NCBI RefSeq assembly: GCF_000970345.1
Contig: NZ_LAQU01000012.1
Span: 1 to 64,000 of the forward strand
Origin: Robbsia andropogonis
Lineage (GTDB): Bacteria; Pseudomonadota; Gammaproteobacteria; Burkholderiales; Burkholderiaceae
Direction of reading: 5' to 3'
Length of the DNA stretch: 64,000 bases
Below the pieces are notes generated by a model. The model did no database searches. It was not told the origin of the DNA and was given only the letters and a program-made list of their open reading frames with translations. The position numbers and the translations under genes are program-made. The stretch's first letter is position 1, and each line of letters starts with the position of its first letter. Below are positions 51,108-61,187 of the stretch, one piece after another.

Positions 51108-52243
51108 GATGTCAGCACGACGCCGGCATCGGCGCCCCAGCTCAGATAGACCGTCTCGCCAATCTCCGGCACGCCGAGACGCGCCAGCGTCAGACTGGAG
51201 ACATTCGCCACCACGACCATGTCCGACGGCAACCGGACATGGCACATCGTATAAGCACCCATATAAGCAGTCTGCTCCACCGTGCCGATAGTCCAGTTAT
51301 GTGGTGCCGCTGGCGCCTCGCGACCGACTTCCACGCGTTCGGGGCGCACCGATACCGCAACCGCCATGCCTTCCGGTCCCGTGATGCCGTGCGAAATCAG
51401 GATCGGTCTCGACACCGCGGGTGCGTGCACGAGCACGTGATCCGACGCGTCCTCGATAACCTGGCCTTCGAACAAGTTCGTCGAGCCAATGAACTGCGCG
51501 GAAAACCGTGAGTTCGGGAATTCGTACACTTCACTCGGCGGCCCGACCTGGACGATTTCGCCCTCGCTCATGACCGCGACACGATCGGCCATGGTCATCG
51601 CCTCTTCCTGGTCATGCGTCACCATGATGCACGTCACCCCCACCGCTTCGAGAATCTCGATCAGTTCCAACTGCGTGCGTTGACGAATCTGCTTGTCCAG
51701 CGCCGACATCGGCTCGTCCAGCAACAACAATTTCGGCTGCTTCACCAGGCTACGCGCCAATGCAACACGCTGCTGCTGGCCACCCGACAACTGATGCGGT
51801 TTGCGGTTCGCGTACTTCCCCATCTGCACCAGTTCGAGCACGCGTGAAACCCGCTCACGCAATTCGCCGCCCCGCACGCCCTCCTGCTTCAATCCATAAG
51901 CAACGTTGCCGCTGACCGTCATATGGGGAAACAAGGCGTAGGACTGGAACATCATGTTGACCGGCCGCTTGTACGGCGGCAACGTGGTGATGTCCTGACC
52001 GTCTATCAGAATGCGGCCCGCGGTGGGAGCCTCGAAGCCCGCCAGCATGCGTAACAGCGTCGACTTGCCGCAACCGGAGCTGCCGAGCAGCGCGAAGATT
52101 TCCTTGCGTGCGATCGACAGCGCGACATGCTTGACGGCCGTCGTATCGCCGAATTGCTTCACGACATCGACGATCTGAATAAACCCTTCGTCCGACGCCG
52201 TACGCGCGGCGGCGCGCGACGATGCGTCACGTGCTCTACTCAT
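51104..52243 (-). CDS. potG: Polyamine ABC transporter ATP-binding protein PotG/PotA-type
   Basis: A 379-aa ATPase with Walker A GSSGCGKSTLLRML, Q-loop MMFQSYALFPHM, signature [17 protein letters not shown], Walker B LLLLDEPMSALD, H-loop MVTHDQEEAM and a C-terminal TOBE domain that is typical of spermidine/putrescine importers. It powers uptake through PotH/PotI. The ATG at 52243 is 98 bp downstream of potF, with a hairpin in the gap. Confidence 0.95.
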   Translation of the reverse strand: MSRARDASSRAAARTASDEGFIQIVDVVKQFGDTTAVKHVALSIARKEIFALLGSSGCGKSTLLRMLAGFEAPTAGRILIDGQDITTLPPYKRPVNMMFQSYALFPHMTVSGNVAYGLKQEGVRGGELRERVSRVLELVQMGKYANRKPHQLSGGQQQRVALARSLVKQPKLLLLDEPMSALDKQIRQRTQLELIEILEAVGVTCIMVTHDQEEAMTMADRVAVMSEGEIVQVGPPSEVYEFPNSRFSAQFIGSTNLFEGQVIEDASDHVLVHAPAVSRPILISHGITGPEGMAVAVSVRPERVEVGREAPAAPHNWTIGTVEQTAYMGAYTMCHVRLPSDMVVVANVSSLTLARLGVPEIGETVYLSWGADAGVVLTS

Positions 52244-52280
52244 TACTGGATACTCACTTCACACTCTTGAATAAGGAAAA

Positions 52281-52308
52281 GGGTGAGGCCACCAACGGCG
52301 CCTCACCC
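52281..52308 (-). repeat. Intercistronic hairpin between potF and potG
   Basis: GGGTGAGGC (52281-52289) and GCCTCACCC (52300-52308) form a perfect 9-bp stem with a 10-nt loop. A second CCTCACCC copy lies at about 52319-52326, so alternative pairing is possible. It probably protects the potF message and lowers potGHI levels relative to the binding protein. Confidence 0.65.
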
Positions 52309-52341
52309 CGTACCGGGCCCTCACCCTGCCACTCGGGCCGA

Positions 52342-53502
52342 TCAATGACCCGTTTTCAGTTCGGTCCACAGCCGCGTCTGCAGGCGCAGGATCGCCGGCG
52401 GCAACGGCTTCATCAGGAACAACGTCTTCACGACATCAGGCGGAGGATAAATCGCCGGATCTTCGGCAACCGCCTTGCTGACATACTTCCGCGCTTCCAT
52501 GTTGGCGCTCGGATAGTAGACGGTATCGGTGATGGCCGCGTGCACTTGCGGCGTCTCGATATAGTTGATCCATTTCAGCGCTGCCTCCTTGTTCTTCGCA
52601 TCCTTCGGAATGGCCATGACGTCGAAGAACACCGGGGCACCGCCCTTCGGAATGAAGTACTGGATCTTGAACGGTTTCTTCGCCTCTTCCGCGCGGTGAC
52701 GGGCGATGGTGATATCGCCGGACCAGCCCAGCGTGAAGCACACGTCGCCGCCAACCATATCGTTAATGTAGCCCGACGAACTGAATTGGGTGATGTACGG
52801 TCGAACCGTCTTCAGCAACGCCAGGGCCTTCTGATAATCCTCCGGCTTCGTGCTGTCGGTCGGCAGGTTCAGGTAGTGCAAGGCCGCGGCAAACACCTGG
52901 TCTGGGGCATCCAGCACCGATACGCCGCACTGCTTCAGCTTCGACAGATTTTCCGGTTTGAAAAAAACATCCCAGCTATCGAGGTCTACCTTGTCACCCA
53001 GCAATTGCCTGGCCTTCGTAACGTTGTAGCCGAGGCCCGTCGTGCCGTACGCCCACGGCACGACGTACTTGTTGCCGGGGTCCGCACCCGCGACAAGCTT
53101 CATCAGGGCCGGATCGAGATATTTCAAATTCGGGAGCTGCGACTTGTCCAGCGGCGTGAACATCCCCGCCGCGATCTGGCGGCCGGCGTAATTGCTCGTG
53201 GGCGTGACAATGTCATAGCCGGAATTGCCGGTCAGCATCTTCGCCTGCAACGTGTCATTGCTGTCGTAATTGTCATAACGAACCTTGATACCCGTCTGCT
53301 TCTCGAAGTTCGAAACCGTGTCCTTGGCAATATAGTCAGACCAGTTGTAGACATTCAATGTCGTCTGCGCATGCGCCTCCAGGGCCATCCCCAGTCCCGC
53401 GATGGCCACCACGGAACCGAGCACGCCGGCGATCATGCCGCGCACGGCAGAACGCCGTTGCGATTGGACATGGACAGGTGCCACCGACCGCTGTTTTCTC
53501 AT
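52342..53502 (-). CDS. potF: Polyamine ABC transporter substrate-binding protein PotF-type
   Basis: A 386-aa periplasmic binding protein (SBP type 2). A signal peptide ends at AHA-QTT. The mature protein starts TTLNVYNWSDYIAKDTVSNF and contains YDIVTPTSNYAGRQI, VPWAYGTTGLGYN and FIPKGGAPVFFDVMAIPKDAKN, all PotF/PotD hallmarks with the aromatic/acidic polyamine site. The ATG at 53502 follows a strong GGAGGAAG site; the open frame upstream is not used. First gene of potFGHI. Confidence 0.95.
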   Translation of the reverse strand: MRKQRSVAPVHVQSQRRSAVRGMIAGVLGSVVAIAGLGMALEAHAQTTLNVYNWSDYIAKDTVSNFEKQTGIKVRYDNYDSNDTLQAKMLTGNSGYDIVTPTSNYAGRQIAAGMFTPLDKSQLPNLKYLDPALMKLVAGADPGNKYVVPWAYGTTGLGYNVTKARQLLGDKVDLDSWDVFFKPENLSKLKQCGVSVLDAPDQVFAAALHYLNLPTDSTKPEDYQKALALLKTVRPYITQFSSSGYINDMVGGDVCFTLGWSGDITIARHRAEEAKKPFKIQYFIPKGGAPVFFDVMAIPKDAKNKEAALKWINYIETPQVHAAITDTVYYPSANMEARKYVSKAVAEDPAIYPPPDVVKTLFLMKPLPPAILRLQTRLWTELKTGH

Positions 53503-53920
53503 TTTGCTTCCTCCGCGAATACCCCGCATGTTGACGCGGAGTAAAGTACCTGAAACGGTGACAAAATCAAGCTTTGTGCGCAAACCGAACACCGGCGGGT
53601 TTCGACGGTATCGCGCAACACACCATCATCCTTCCAACCGAAAAAGCGAAAGCTATCATTATTTCGGACATGAACAAAAAGAAATCGCTTTTAGCTGACG
53701 AAGCACTTTCAGTCCGATGTCCGTACCGCCGCTGTTGCGCAACGGCACGGTTGTTGCTGCTGCACCGCGGTGACGCTTCAATATTCTACAAATGCGAATA
53801 GGAATCGTTATCATAAAGAAAAATTTACTTGTAAATGATTTATGGCGTCGTCACACCTGCCGCAAATCGATGAATAACGTTCTGAACGTTTAACCTAGCC
53901 TGTCCTTGGAGCACCTGCCT
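53503..53920. other. Divergent potF/mntH regulatory region
   Basis: A 418-bp AT-richer region between divergent potF and the Nramp gene. It contains a nested palindrome (53812-53844) next to the Nramp start and a partial Fur-like half-site AATCGTTATCATAA (53803-53816). No gene is apparent. Confidence 0.5.
53812..53844. promoter_or_regulatory. Candidate metal-regulator operator upstream of the Nramp gene
   Basis: A 14-bp palindrome ATTTAC-TT-GTAAAT (53823-53836) is flanked by CATAAA (53812-53817) and TTTATG (53839-53844). It lies about 77-109 bp before the Nramp start, in AT-rich DNA. A repressor such as Fur or MntR is suspected from context, but the sequence does not match the E. coli MntR box. 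Confidence 0.45.
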
Positions 53921-55462
53921 ATGAATCATGACGTCGTCAACGAGCCTGCCTCCGGCGCGCGTGCTATCTGTGTATTGGGCCACGCGGGCGCGGCCGGATG
54001 CGTTGACGATGCGAACGTCGAAGGACAACCCGCGATGGACGGCACCGACTCAACGGCGCATTCACACGCCGGATCGGGTGTTACGGCGGTTCCCACGCGT
54101 TGGATACGGTTCGTCGGCGCGGGTGCGATGATAGCGGTGGGCTACATGGACCCGGGTAATTGGGCGACTGACCTGGCTGCCGGCGCGCAGTTCGGCTACA
54201 CATTGCTCAGTGTCGTGCTGCTGGCCAGCGTGGCGGCCATGTTGCTGCAATGGACCGCCTCGCGCGTTGGCCTGGTTACTGGCCGTGATCTTGCGCAGCT
54301 TTGCCGCGAGCGCTTCGGGCCACGCACCGCGCGATACCTGTGGATCACCAGCGAAGTCGCGATCATTGCCTGCGATGTCGCGGAAGTGGTCGGGAGCGCC
54401 GTGGCGTTGCAACTCCTGTTGGGCGTATCGCTGACGGTAGGCGTCGTCTTGTGCGCCGTCGGCACCATTGCCTTGCTGGGCCTCAAGCGATTTGGTTCTC
54501 GCGCGATCGAGATCGTAGTGACGGCGCTGATCCTTTTTGTCGGCGCGTCGTTCGCGGCACAACTGGCGGTGGCGCATCCGGACTGGCACGCCGTTGCGCA
54601 AGGCCTGGTGCCCACGGCAGACCTGGTTCGCCATGCAGGCATGCTCTGGCTTGCCGCCGGTATTCTCGGCGCCACCGTCATGCCGCACAACTTGTATCTC
54701 CATTCAGCGCTGGTCAAGCACTACGCGCATGCTGACCATGGCGTCGGGCACGTGGCCACTGCCTGCGCCAGGGAGCAAGACACCGCGCGGCGTAACCGTG
54801 TGACCGGGATTTTCATCCGCGGCTATCGTGCGGCCATGACAGGCGAGGCGCTGCCACGCGAGCCTATATCCCCAGGGGCACCGGCGTTGATCGATCGTGC
54901 GCTGCGGACCGTCGGTTTTGATACCTTCGCGTCCTTGACGTTCGCTTTTCTGATCAATGCCGCGCTGCTGATACTAGCGGCATCGGTATTCCATGCAGCC
55001 GGTTGGACCCAGGTCGATGACCTCGGTGACGCCCACCGACTGCTATCTCCCCTGGTTGGCAACGGGTGGTCGGCAACGTTGTTCGCCTCCGCCTTGCTCG
55101 CCTGCGGCTTGAACTCGACTGTCACGGGCACCCTCGCCGGCCAGGTCGTCATGGAAGGATTCATGCGATGGCGGCTGCGTGACTGGCAGCGCACCTTGCT
55201 GACCCGCGCGTTGGCACTAGGTCCGGCATTATGGGCGGTGGCATGGTTCGGCCCTCAAGGATCAAATAGATTGCTGGTAGCCAGTCAGGTCGTCCTGTCG
55301 ATGCAATTGCCGCTGGCCGTGATCCCCCTCATGATCTTCGCGCAGAACCGTCAATTGATGGGCCAATGGGCCGTGCGTGGTATCCGTGGCTGGGTAAACT
55401 GGGCCATCACGGCGGCAATCCTGATGTTGAACGGCATGCTAATCCTCCAGTTTCTGCAGTAA
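53921..55462 (+). CDS. mntH: Nramp-family divalent metal transporter
   Basis: A 513-aa proton-coupled Mn(II)/Fe(II) importer. The metal-site motifs are intact: DPGNWATDLAAG in TM1 and MPHNLYLHSALV in TM6, with LACGLNSTVTGTLAGQVVMEGF late. About 11 membrane helices are expected. Two features are unusual: a 60-residue N-terminal extension, and a TM6-TM7 loop about 40 residues longer than in E. coli MntH that begins with the His-rich HYAHADHGVGH. The ATG at 53921 is preferred to an upstream TTG. A palindromic candidate operator lies upstream. Confidence 0.92.
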   Translation: MNHDVVNEPASGARAICVLGHAGAAGCVDDANVEGQPAMDGTDSTAHSHAGSGVTAVPTRWIRFVGAGAMIAVGYMDPGNWATDLAAGAQFGYTLLSVVLLASVAAMLLQWTASRVGLVTGRDLAQLCRERFGPRTARYLWITSEVAIIACDVAEVVGSAVALQLLLGVSLTVGVVLCAVGTIALLGLKRFGSRAIEIVVTALILFVGASFAAQLAVAHPDWHAVAQGLVPTADLVRHAGMLWLAAGILGATVMPHNLYLHSALVKHYAHADHGVGHVATACAREQDTARRNRVTGIFIRGYRAAMTGEALPREPISPGAPALIDRALRTVGFDTFASLTFAFLINAALLILAASVFHAAGWTQVDDLGDAHRLLSPLVGNGWSATLFASALLACGLNSTVTGTLAGQVVMEGFMRWRLRDWQRTLLTRALALGPALWAVAWFGPQGSNRLLVASQVVLSMQLPLAVIPLMIFAQNRQLMGQWAVRGIRGWVNWAITAAILMLNGMLILQFLQ

Positions 55463-55554
55463 ATTCGCGCGAAATCGGATTGCAAGCAAGCAGGGATTCC
55501 GCACGGTATAGTCGATGAGAACTTTCTGAATACGCATCCTTCGCCCTGCCAGCC

Positions 55555-57093
55555 ATGCCACTACCTGCTTCGTCGCACGCTACCGTGCCTTCCGGCATCG
55601 TCGTCCGCTTTCTGGACGATCTCGTATCCAACGTTTCGGACGTGCAAACGCACCCGAAAGCGGCGCGGCGTCTTGTGAAGCCGACGTCACCGGCCATGCC
55701 GATCTTGGCGCCGATCCGTATCTCGCCACTGCTGACGAAGATGCTCGGAGGCACCGTGCTACTGGCCGCGGCCGCTGGAACCGCGCGTGCGGATGTGACC
55801 GTTGTCTCCCCCCCGACCGTCGTCCCAGCGTCGCTGCCGATGCGCGTGACGCTGTTATTCGCCGAAGATACGGAAAATCGTGCAAATCCAACCAATGGCG
55901 CGAGGCGCAACAGCGTGCGGTACACCGTACCGTCCACGCTGAAAGTGGCGCTCACCAGCGGAGACTTGCCCCCACAAACTTTGACACTGACCCGCGATCC
56001 GAAAGCGCCGGAATTCCTGTCGTTGCGGCCGGGGCAGTTCCGACGCATTTCCTACAGCGCCCCCTGGCCGACCGATGCTCGCGGCACAGTCCGCGTACAG
56101 GTGGCGGACTTCAATGCATCGCCCGCCCTGGTCACACTTGATCGAGGCAAACAGCAAAATCTGACGATTGCCGCCAACCAGGCAGCAAGCGCGATCGGAC
56201 CGGGTGCCGCCGAAGGCAGCGAGCGCGCACATGGTGCGGAGCATGGTCCAGCCGCGACACTGCCGAACGCCACTCCGGGTACGGCAGCATCGCCAACAAC
56301 CACGACGGCAACCGGCGCGGTACCGGCAAGTGATGCGTCGATCGGTCAGCAACAGGCCGCCATTGCGGCAACGAACCCGGAGAGCCGTCTGTCTTTTTAT
56401 GAACCGATGTATATCGGCGTAGGCCGGAATGGCCATACCACCGCACGCTTCCAGTTGAGCTTCAAATACCGGATCGTCAAGCCGGCCGATCCCCGTTCGC
56501 GCAGCCTCGTCGACAACCTGTACTTCGGCTATACACAGGTCTCAATATGGGATTTGAGTGCGAATTCGAAGCCGTTCCGCGACACCAGCTACAAGCCATC
56601 GATTTTCTACTATCTACCGGATACGGGCCTGCGTGGCCGCTGGTTCGATTCGCTCGGCTTCCAGGCGGGGCTCGAACACGAATCGAACGGCCAGGCCGGC
56701 AACGACTCGCGCAGCATCAACATTGCCTACGTGCAGCCGATCGTTCATTTCTCGATGCCGTGGTCGACCCAGTTGACGTTGGCGCCGAAGATTTACTATT
56801 ACCTGCAGAAGAGCGAAAACTCGGACATCGCGAAGTACCGCGGCTACACCGACTTCCAGATCCGGTACGGCCGTCCGGACGGGCTGGAATTGTTCACGAC
56901 GCTGCGCAAGGGCAATCATGCGCTGTACGGCAGTATCGACGCGCAACTGACCTATCCGGCACAGCGCCTGTTCGGCGGTGCCTTCGGCGGCTATGTATGG
57001 GTGGGGTATTTCAACGGGTATGGACAGAGCTTGCTGGATTACAATAACCGCCAGCACTGGAACGTTCGCGTGGGCTACAGCATTTATCGGTGA
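55555..57093 (+). CDS. pldA: Outer membrane phospholipase A (OMPLA) with N-terminal periplasmic domain
   Basis: Calcium-dependent outer-membrane phospholipase A1. The C-terminal half (about 280-512) is a beta-barrel whose active-site strand reads GLEHESNGQAGNDSRSIN: His375 and Ser377, with Asn near RSIN, match the OMPLA triad. The protein ends in an aromatic-rich strand. The N-terminal half has a signal peptide (MLGGTVLLAAAAGTARA), a beta-sandwich-like region and an Ala/Thr/Pro-rich linker, absent from E. coli PldA. The start is uncertain: 55555 or ATG 55696 just before the signal peptide. Confidence 0.88.
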   Translation: MPLPASSHATVPSGIVVRFLDDLVSNVSDVQTHPKAARRLVKPTSPAMPILAPIRISPLLTKMLGGTVLLAAAAGTARADVTVVSPPTVVPASLPMRVTLLFAEDTENRANPTNGARRNSVRYTVPSTLKVALTSGDLPPQTLTLTRDPKAPEFLSLRPGQFRRISYSAPWPTDARGTVRVQVADFNASPALVTLDRGKQQNLTIAANQAASAIGPGAAEGSERAHGAEHGPAATLPNATPGTAASPTTTTATGAVPASDASIGQQQAAIAATNPESRLSFYEPMYIGVGRNGHTTARFQLSFKYRIVKPADPRSRSLVDNLYFGYTQVSIWDLSANSKPFRDTSYKPSIFYYLPDTGLRGRWFDSLGFQAGLEHESNGQAGNDSRSINIAYVQPIVHFSMPWSTQLTLAPKIYYYLQKSENSDIAKYRGYTDFQIRYGRPDGLELFTTLRKGNHALYGSIDAQLTYPAQRLFGGAFGGYVWVGYFNGYGQSLLDYNNRQHWNVRVGYSIYR

Positions 57094-57158
57094 CACGGTA
57101 AAGGCGCACGGGGCGTGACCATCGTATTTTCACCTCGATGTATGTCTGATTCACCGTA

Positions 57159-57407
57159 ATGACCCTGAAAACCGACGCAACGACCGTCTCTGCCTCCGAC
57201 CTTCATGACACACCGGACAGTCCGTGCATCGGCGTTTGCTCAACGTTGTTCGACGACGTCTGCAAGGGCTGCGGCCGGACCGCGGTCGAGGTCAGCAACT
57301 GGGTGTTCCTCAGCGATGAAGAGAAACGTGCGGTCTGGCACCGCATCAACGCCGAGGGTACCGCGCTGCGCTTTACGCGTCATACGCCCCCCAAATCCGG
57401 CACATGA
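57159..57407 (+). CDS. DUF1289 small Cys-rich protein
   Basis: An 82-aa protein with the DUF1289 core SPCIGVCSTLFDDVCKGCGR, four Cys in a C-x3-C-x8-C-x2-C pattern that could bind a metal or Fe-S cluster, followed by the family W and E residues (NWVFLSDEEKRAVW). The function of the family is unknown. It lies 65 bp behind pldA. The ATG at 57159 is the only sensible start. Confidence 0.85.
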   Translation: MTLKTDATTVSASDLHDTPDSPCIGVCSTLFDDVCKGCGRTAVEVSNWVFLSDEEKRAVWHRINAEGTALRFTRHTPPKSGT

Positions 57408-57570
57408 GCACAGGTTCCTGAATAAACGCGCGCGCATCGCATGGTGATGAAAAAAACCTCCCGGTAGCGTGACATATGCGTCCCGGACGTGGGTCCGGGC
57501 GTCGATACGGCACCGTCAGGAGGCATTTCTCCCCACGTCGCCCGGTCAGCGGGCAACGCGCAGGACGACT

Positions 57571-59163
57571 TCAATGGATACCCTGCGACTGCAGGTATTC
57601 CTCATAGGTACCGTGGTAATCGACAACTTCGCCGTTCGGGCGGATTTCGATGATCCGCTGCGCCAGGCCGCTGACGAATTCCCGGTCGTGCGAGACGAAT
57701 ACGAGCGTGCCAGGAAAACGATCCAGCGCCGCTTGCAGCGATTCGATCGATTCCATGTCCATATGGTTCGTCGGCTCGTCCATCAGCAGCACATTGTGCT
57801 TGCCGAGCATCAGTTTGCCCCAGATCATCCGCCCCTTTTCACCGCCGGACAGCACCTTGACCGACTTGCCCACATCGTCGCCGCCAAACAGCAAACGTCC
57901 CAGCGTTCCCCGTAGCACCTGGTCGTCGTCGCCTTCCTGCGCATATTGCGAGATCCACTCTGTCAGCGTCATCGGCTGTGGGAACATCTCGTTGGTATCC
58001 TGCGGCATGTAGCCGACATTGGCGTTCTCGGCCCACTTCACCACGCCTTCGTCCGGGGGCAACTGACCGAGCAGCGTGCGCAACAGTGTCGTCTTGCCGG
58101 CACCATTCTCACCGATGATGGCCACCTTCTCGCCCGCCTGGACCGTGACGTTCGTCTTCTGGAATAACGTCCGGTCGTACGACTTCTTAAGGTTTTCAGC
58201 CGTCACGGCCAGATTGTGCAGCTTTTTTTCGAACTCGAAACGGATGAACGGATTCTGCCGCGATGATGGCTTGATGTCCTCCACCTTGATTTTATCGATC
58301 ATCTTGCGACGGCTGGTTGCCTGGCTTGCCTTCGACTTGTTCGCCGAGAATCGACGGACGAAATCCTGCAGTTCGGCAATCTTTTCCTTCGCCCGCGCGT
58401 TGTTTGCCACCGCCCGTTCGCGCGCTTCCGTCGATGCACGCATGTAGTCGTCATAGTTGCCCGGATAAACCTTCAACGTCCCGTAGTCCATATCCGCCAT
58501 GTGCGTGCAGACCTGATTCAGGAAGTGTCGATCATGGGAAATGATGACCATCGTCGAATCGCGCTGATCCAGTACGTCACCCAACCAACGGATCGCGTTG
58601 ATGTCCAGGTTGTTGGTCGGTTCATCGAGCAACAACACATCAGGATTCGAAAACAGGGCCTGCGCCAGCAATACACGCAGTTTCCAGCCCGGAGCGACTT
58701 CGCTCATCAGGCCGTTATGCTGTTCCATCGGCACGCTCAGACCAAGCAGCAGTTCCCCGGCGCGGGCTTCCGCAGTATAGCCGTCATATTCGGCAAATTT
58801 GGCTTCCAGGTCCGCCGCGCGCATGTAGTCATCCTCGGTGGCATCCGGATTGGCGTAGATCGCGTCGCGCTCGGCCATCGCCGCCCACATCTCGGTGTGC
58901 CCCATCATCACGACGTCGAGGACACGCATGTCCTCATAGCCAAACTGGTTCTGCGACAACTTACCCAGTCGCATGTGCGCATCCAGCGACACATTGCCAG
59001 CCGACGGCTCAAGGTCACCGCCCAGGATTTTCATGAACGTGGATTTGCCGCAACCGTTCGCGCCGATCAGGCCGTAACGATTGCCTTCGCCGAACTTGAC
59101 CGAGATGTTCTCGAACAAGGGCTTCGGCCCGAACTGCATGGTGATATTCGCGGTGGACAGCAC
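57571..59163 (-). CDS. ybiT: ABC-F family ATPase YbiT
   Basis: A soluble tandem-ABC protein of the ABC-F class, expected to bind the ribosome E-site and rescue or regulate translation. From the GTG at 59163 the product has 530 residues, exactly the E. coli YbiT length, and begins with the same [20 protein letters not shown] type of sequence. It has two Walker A motifs ([18 protein letters not shown]), signatures [10 protein letters not shown] and LSGGEKGRM, and the charged inter-domain linker. A longer open frame exists but lacks homology. Confidence 0.93.
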   Translation of the reverse strand: MLSTANITMQFGPKPLFENISVKFGEGNRYGLIGANGCGKSTFMKILGGDLEPSAGNVSLDAHMRLGKLSQNQFGYEDMRVLDVVMMGHTEMWAAMAERDAIYANPDATEDDYMRAADLEAKFAEYDGYTAEARAGELLLGLSVPMEQHNGLMSEVAPGWKLRVLLAQALFSNPDVLLLDEPTNNLDINAIRWLGDVLDQRDSTMVIISHDRHFLNQVCTHMADMDYGTLKVYPGNYDDYMRASTEARERAVANNARAKEKIAELQDFVRRFSANKSKASQATSRRKMIDKIKVEDIKPSSRQNPFIRFEFEKKLHNLAVTAENLKKSYDRTLFQKTNVTVQAGEKVAIIGENGAGKTTLLRTLLGQLPPDEGVVKWAENANVGYMPQDTNEMFPQPMTLTEWISQYAQEGDDDQVLRGTLGRLLFGGDDVGKSVKVLSGGEKGRMIWGKLMLGKHNVLLMDEPTNHMDMESIESLQAALDRFPGTLVFVSHDREFVSGLAQRIIEIRPNGEVVDYHGTYEEYLQSQGIH

Positions 59164-59420
59164 TGGTGATCTCGATAAATACGAATGAATGCCAAAAACG
59201 GCGCGGGGCGCGTTGCGGACCACGCTCGCCATCCCGCCACAACCGTGATGCGGGGCCGGGAAAGCGGAGCCGGAATGTCGGGAAACAGGGATGACACGCC
59301 CGCGCATCGCGGACGGCCCAGACAGCGCCACACGGGTGAACGCCAAAACACGCCTACGTCAATCCGGTATTTTACCATTCGCGGCGCCCGTGCAGGCGTT
59401 CGCGCGATATGACGTGCCGG

Positions 59421-60479
59421 TCAAGAAGTCGACAACGTGGGATAGTCCGACACGGTTAACGTAAAACCATGGGAGCCGGACTGCAAACGGGCCGTTGCAC
59501 CGAATGGCAAGGTAACGATGTCGTCAACATGCCCGAACGGCAAGCCCCACACAATCGGCACGCCGGACACGGCACCGATCTGCGCCATCGTCGTGGCCAG
59601 CGTGTAGCCGTTGTTATAGTCTTGCGCGCCGTCGGCACCGGTGAAATGACCGAGTACGATGGCACGTTGCCGTTTAAGAATACCGCACAGATGCAGTTGG
59701 TACAGCACTCGTTCGATCCGATAGGGTTGCTCGTGGACGTCTTCCAGAAACAGGATGCCTCCCTCGATAGGTGGCATATAGGGTGTGCCAGCGAATGCGC
59801 CGAGCGTCGCCAGATTGCCGCCCCACAGGATGCCCTCCACATCGACGTGCGGCTGATCGGGCAGCGTCCCGTCGATCGTGTAGCGGGACGACTGGATCAA
59901 TGACCAGAAATGCGTTTCGGTAAACCGGCTGACAATGTCAGCACCAAAATTCGATGCCAGCATCGGCCCGGCAAAGGTCACCATGCCCGCTTTTTGATAT
60001 AGAGCGAGATGCAGTGCGGTAATGTCACTGTAGCCGGTGATGATGGGGCAGCGAGCGCCCGGTGCAGTGAAACGTTCGCGCAGCGCGCCGTAGTCGATGC
60101 CGTCGAGAACACGAACCACCCCGTAGCCCCCTCGCACCGCCATGACGATGTCGGGCACCGCGACGGCGGGATTCGCCAGGTCCAGCCAGTCCGAAAGGCG
60201 CTCGGTGTCGGTCCCGGCAAAGCGCTCGAACTTGCGACTCGCCGCCCCGGCGGCGGCGAGGTGATGCCCCCGCGCTCGCAAATAAGCGACCGCACGGGCG
60301 ACCCGCGCCAAATCGGCATAACCCGACGGCGCAACCAAGCGAATATCGCAAGGTCGCTGCGGGACGTCGCGAAGGGAATCGCCGCCATCGCACGACAACG
60401 CGTCATCAAACGCATCACCATCGGTCTGGCCCGCCGTCGACATCATCTGGCTAGTCATCTGGTCAAGCAAAGTGCGCAT
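59421..60479 (-). CDS. ldcA: LD-carboxypeptidase (murein tetrapeptide carboxypeptidase)
   Basis: Family S66 serine peptidase that trims the terminal D-Ala from muropeptide tetrapeptides during peptidoglycan recycling. The nucleophile is Ser151 in ITGYSDITALHLAL; IRLVAPSGYA opens the Rossmann-like N-domain, and VEGILWGGNLATL and GILFLEDVHEQPYRIER carry the rest of the triad region. The 352-aa length is longer than E. coli LdcA (304), mainly by a 44-residue Asp-rich N-terminus, so a later start is possible. tadA lies 39 bp upstream. Confidence 0.93.
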   Translation of the reverse strand: MRTLLDQMTSQMMSTAGQTDGDAFDDALSCDGGDSLRDVPQRPCDIRLVAPSGYADLARVARAVAYLRARGHHLAAAGAASRKFERFAGTDTERLSDWLDLANPAVAVPDIVMAVRGGYGVVRVLDGIDYGALRERFTAPGARCPIITGYSDITALHLALYQKAGMVTFAGPMLASNFGADIVSRFTETHFWSLIQSSRYTIDGTLPDQPHVDVEGILWGGNLATLGAFAGTPYMPPIEGGILFLEDVHEQPYRIERVLYQLHLCGILKRQRAIVLGHFTGADGAQDYNNGYTLATTMAQIGAVSGVPIVWGLPFGHVDDIVTLPFGATARLQSGSHGFTLTVSDYPTLSTS

Positions 60480-60518
60480 GAAGCCTCCAAATCATTACTG
60501 TCTCGCTGGGTCGATCGA

Positions 60519-61127
<609 letters not shown>

Positions 61128-61187
61128 TTATCTAACAGCGGTCAGACGACATGTAAGGCAGTATATGAACCGCCGTGCCGTTTCGAA

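Noticed and set aside
53803-53816. Fur box before the Nramp gene
   Set aside because: Only one half resembles GATAATGAT; the second half is missing, so it is kept only as part of a candidate operator.
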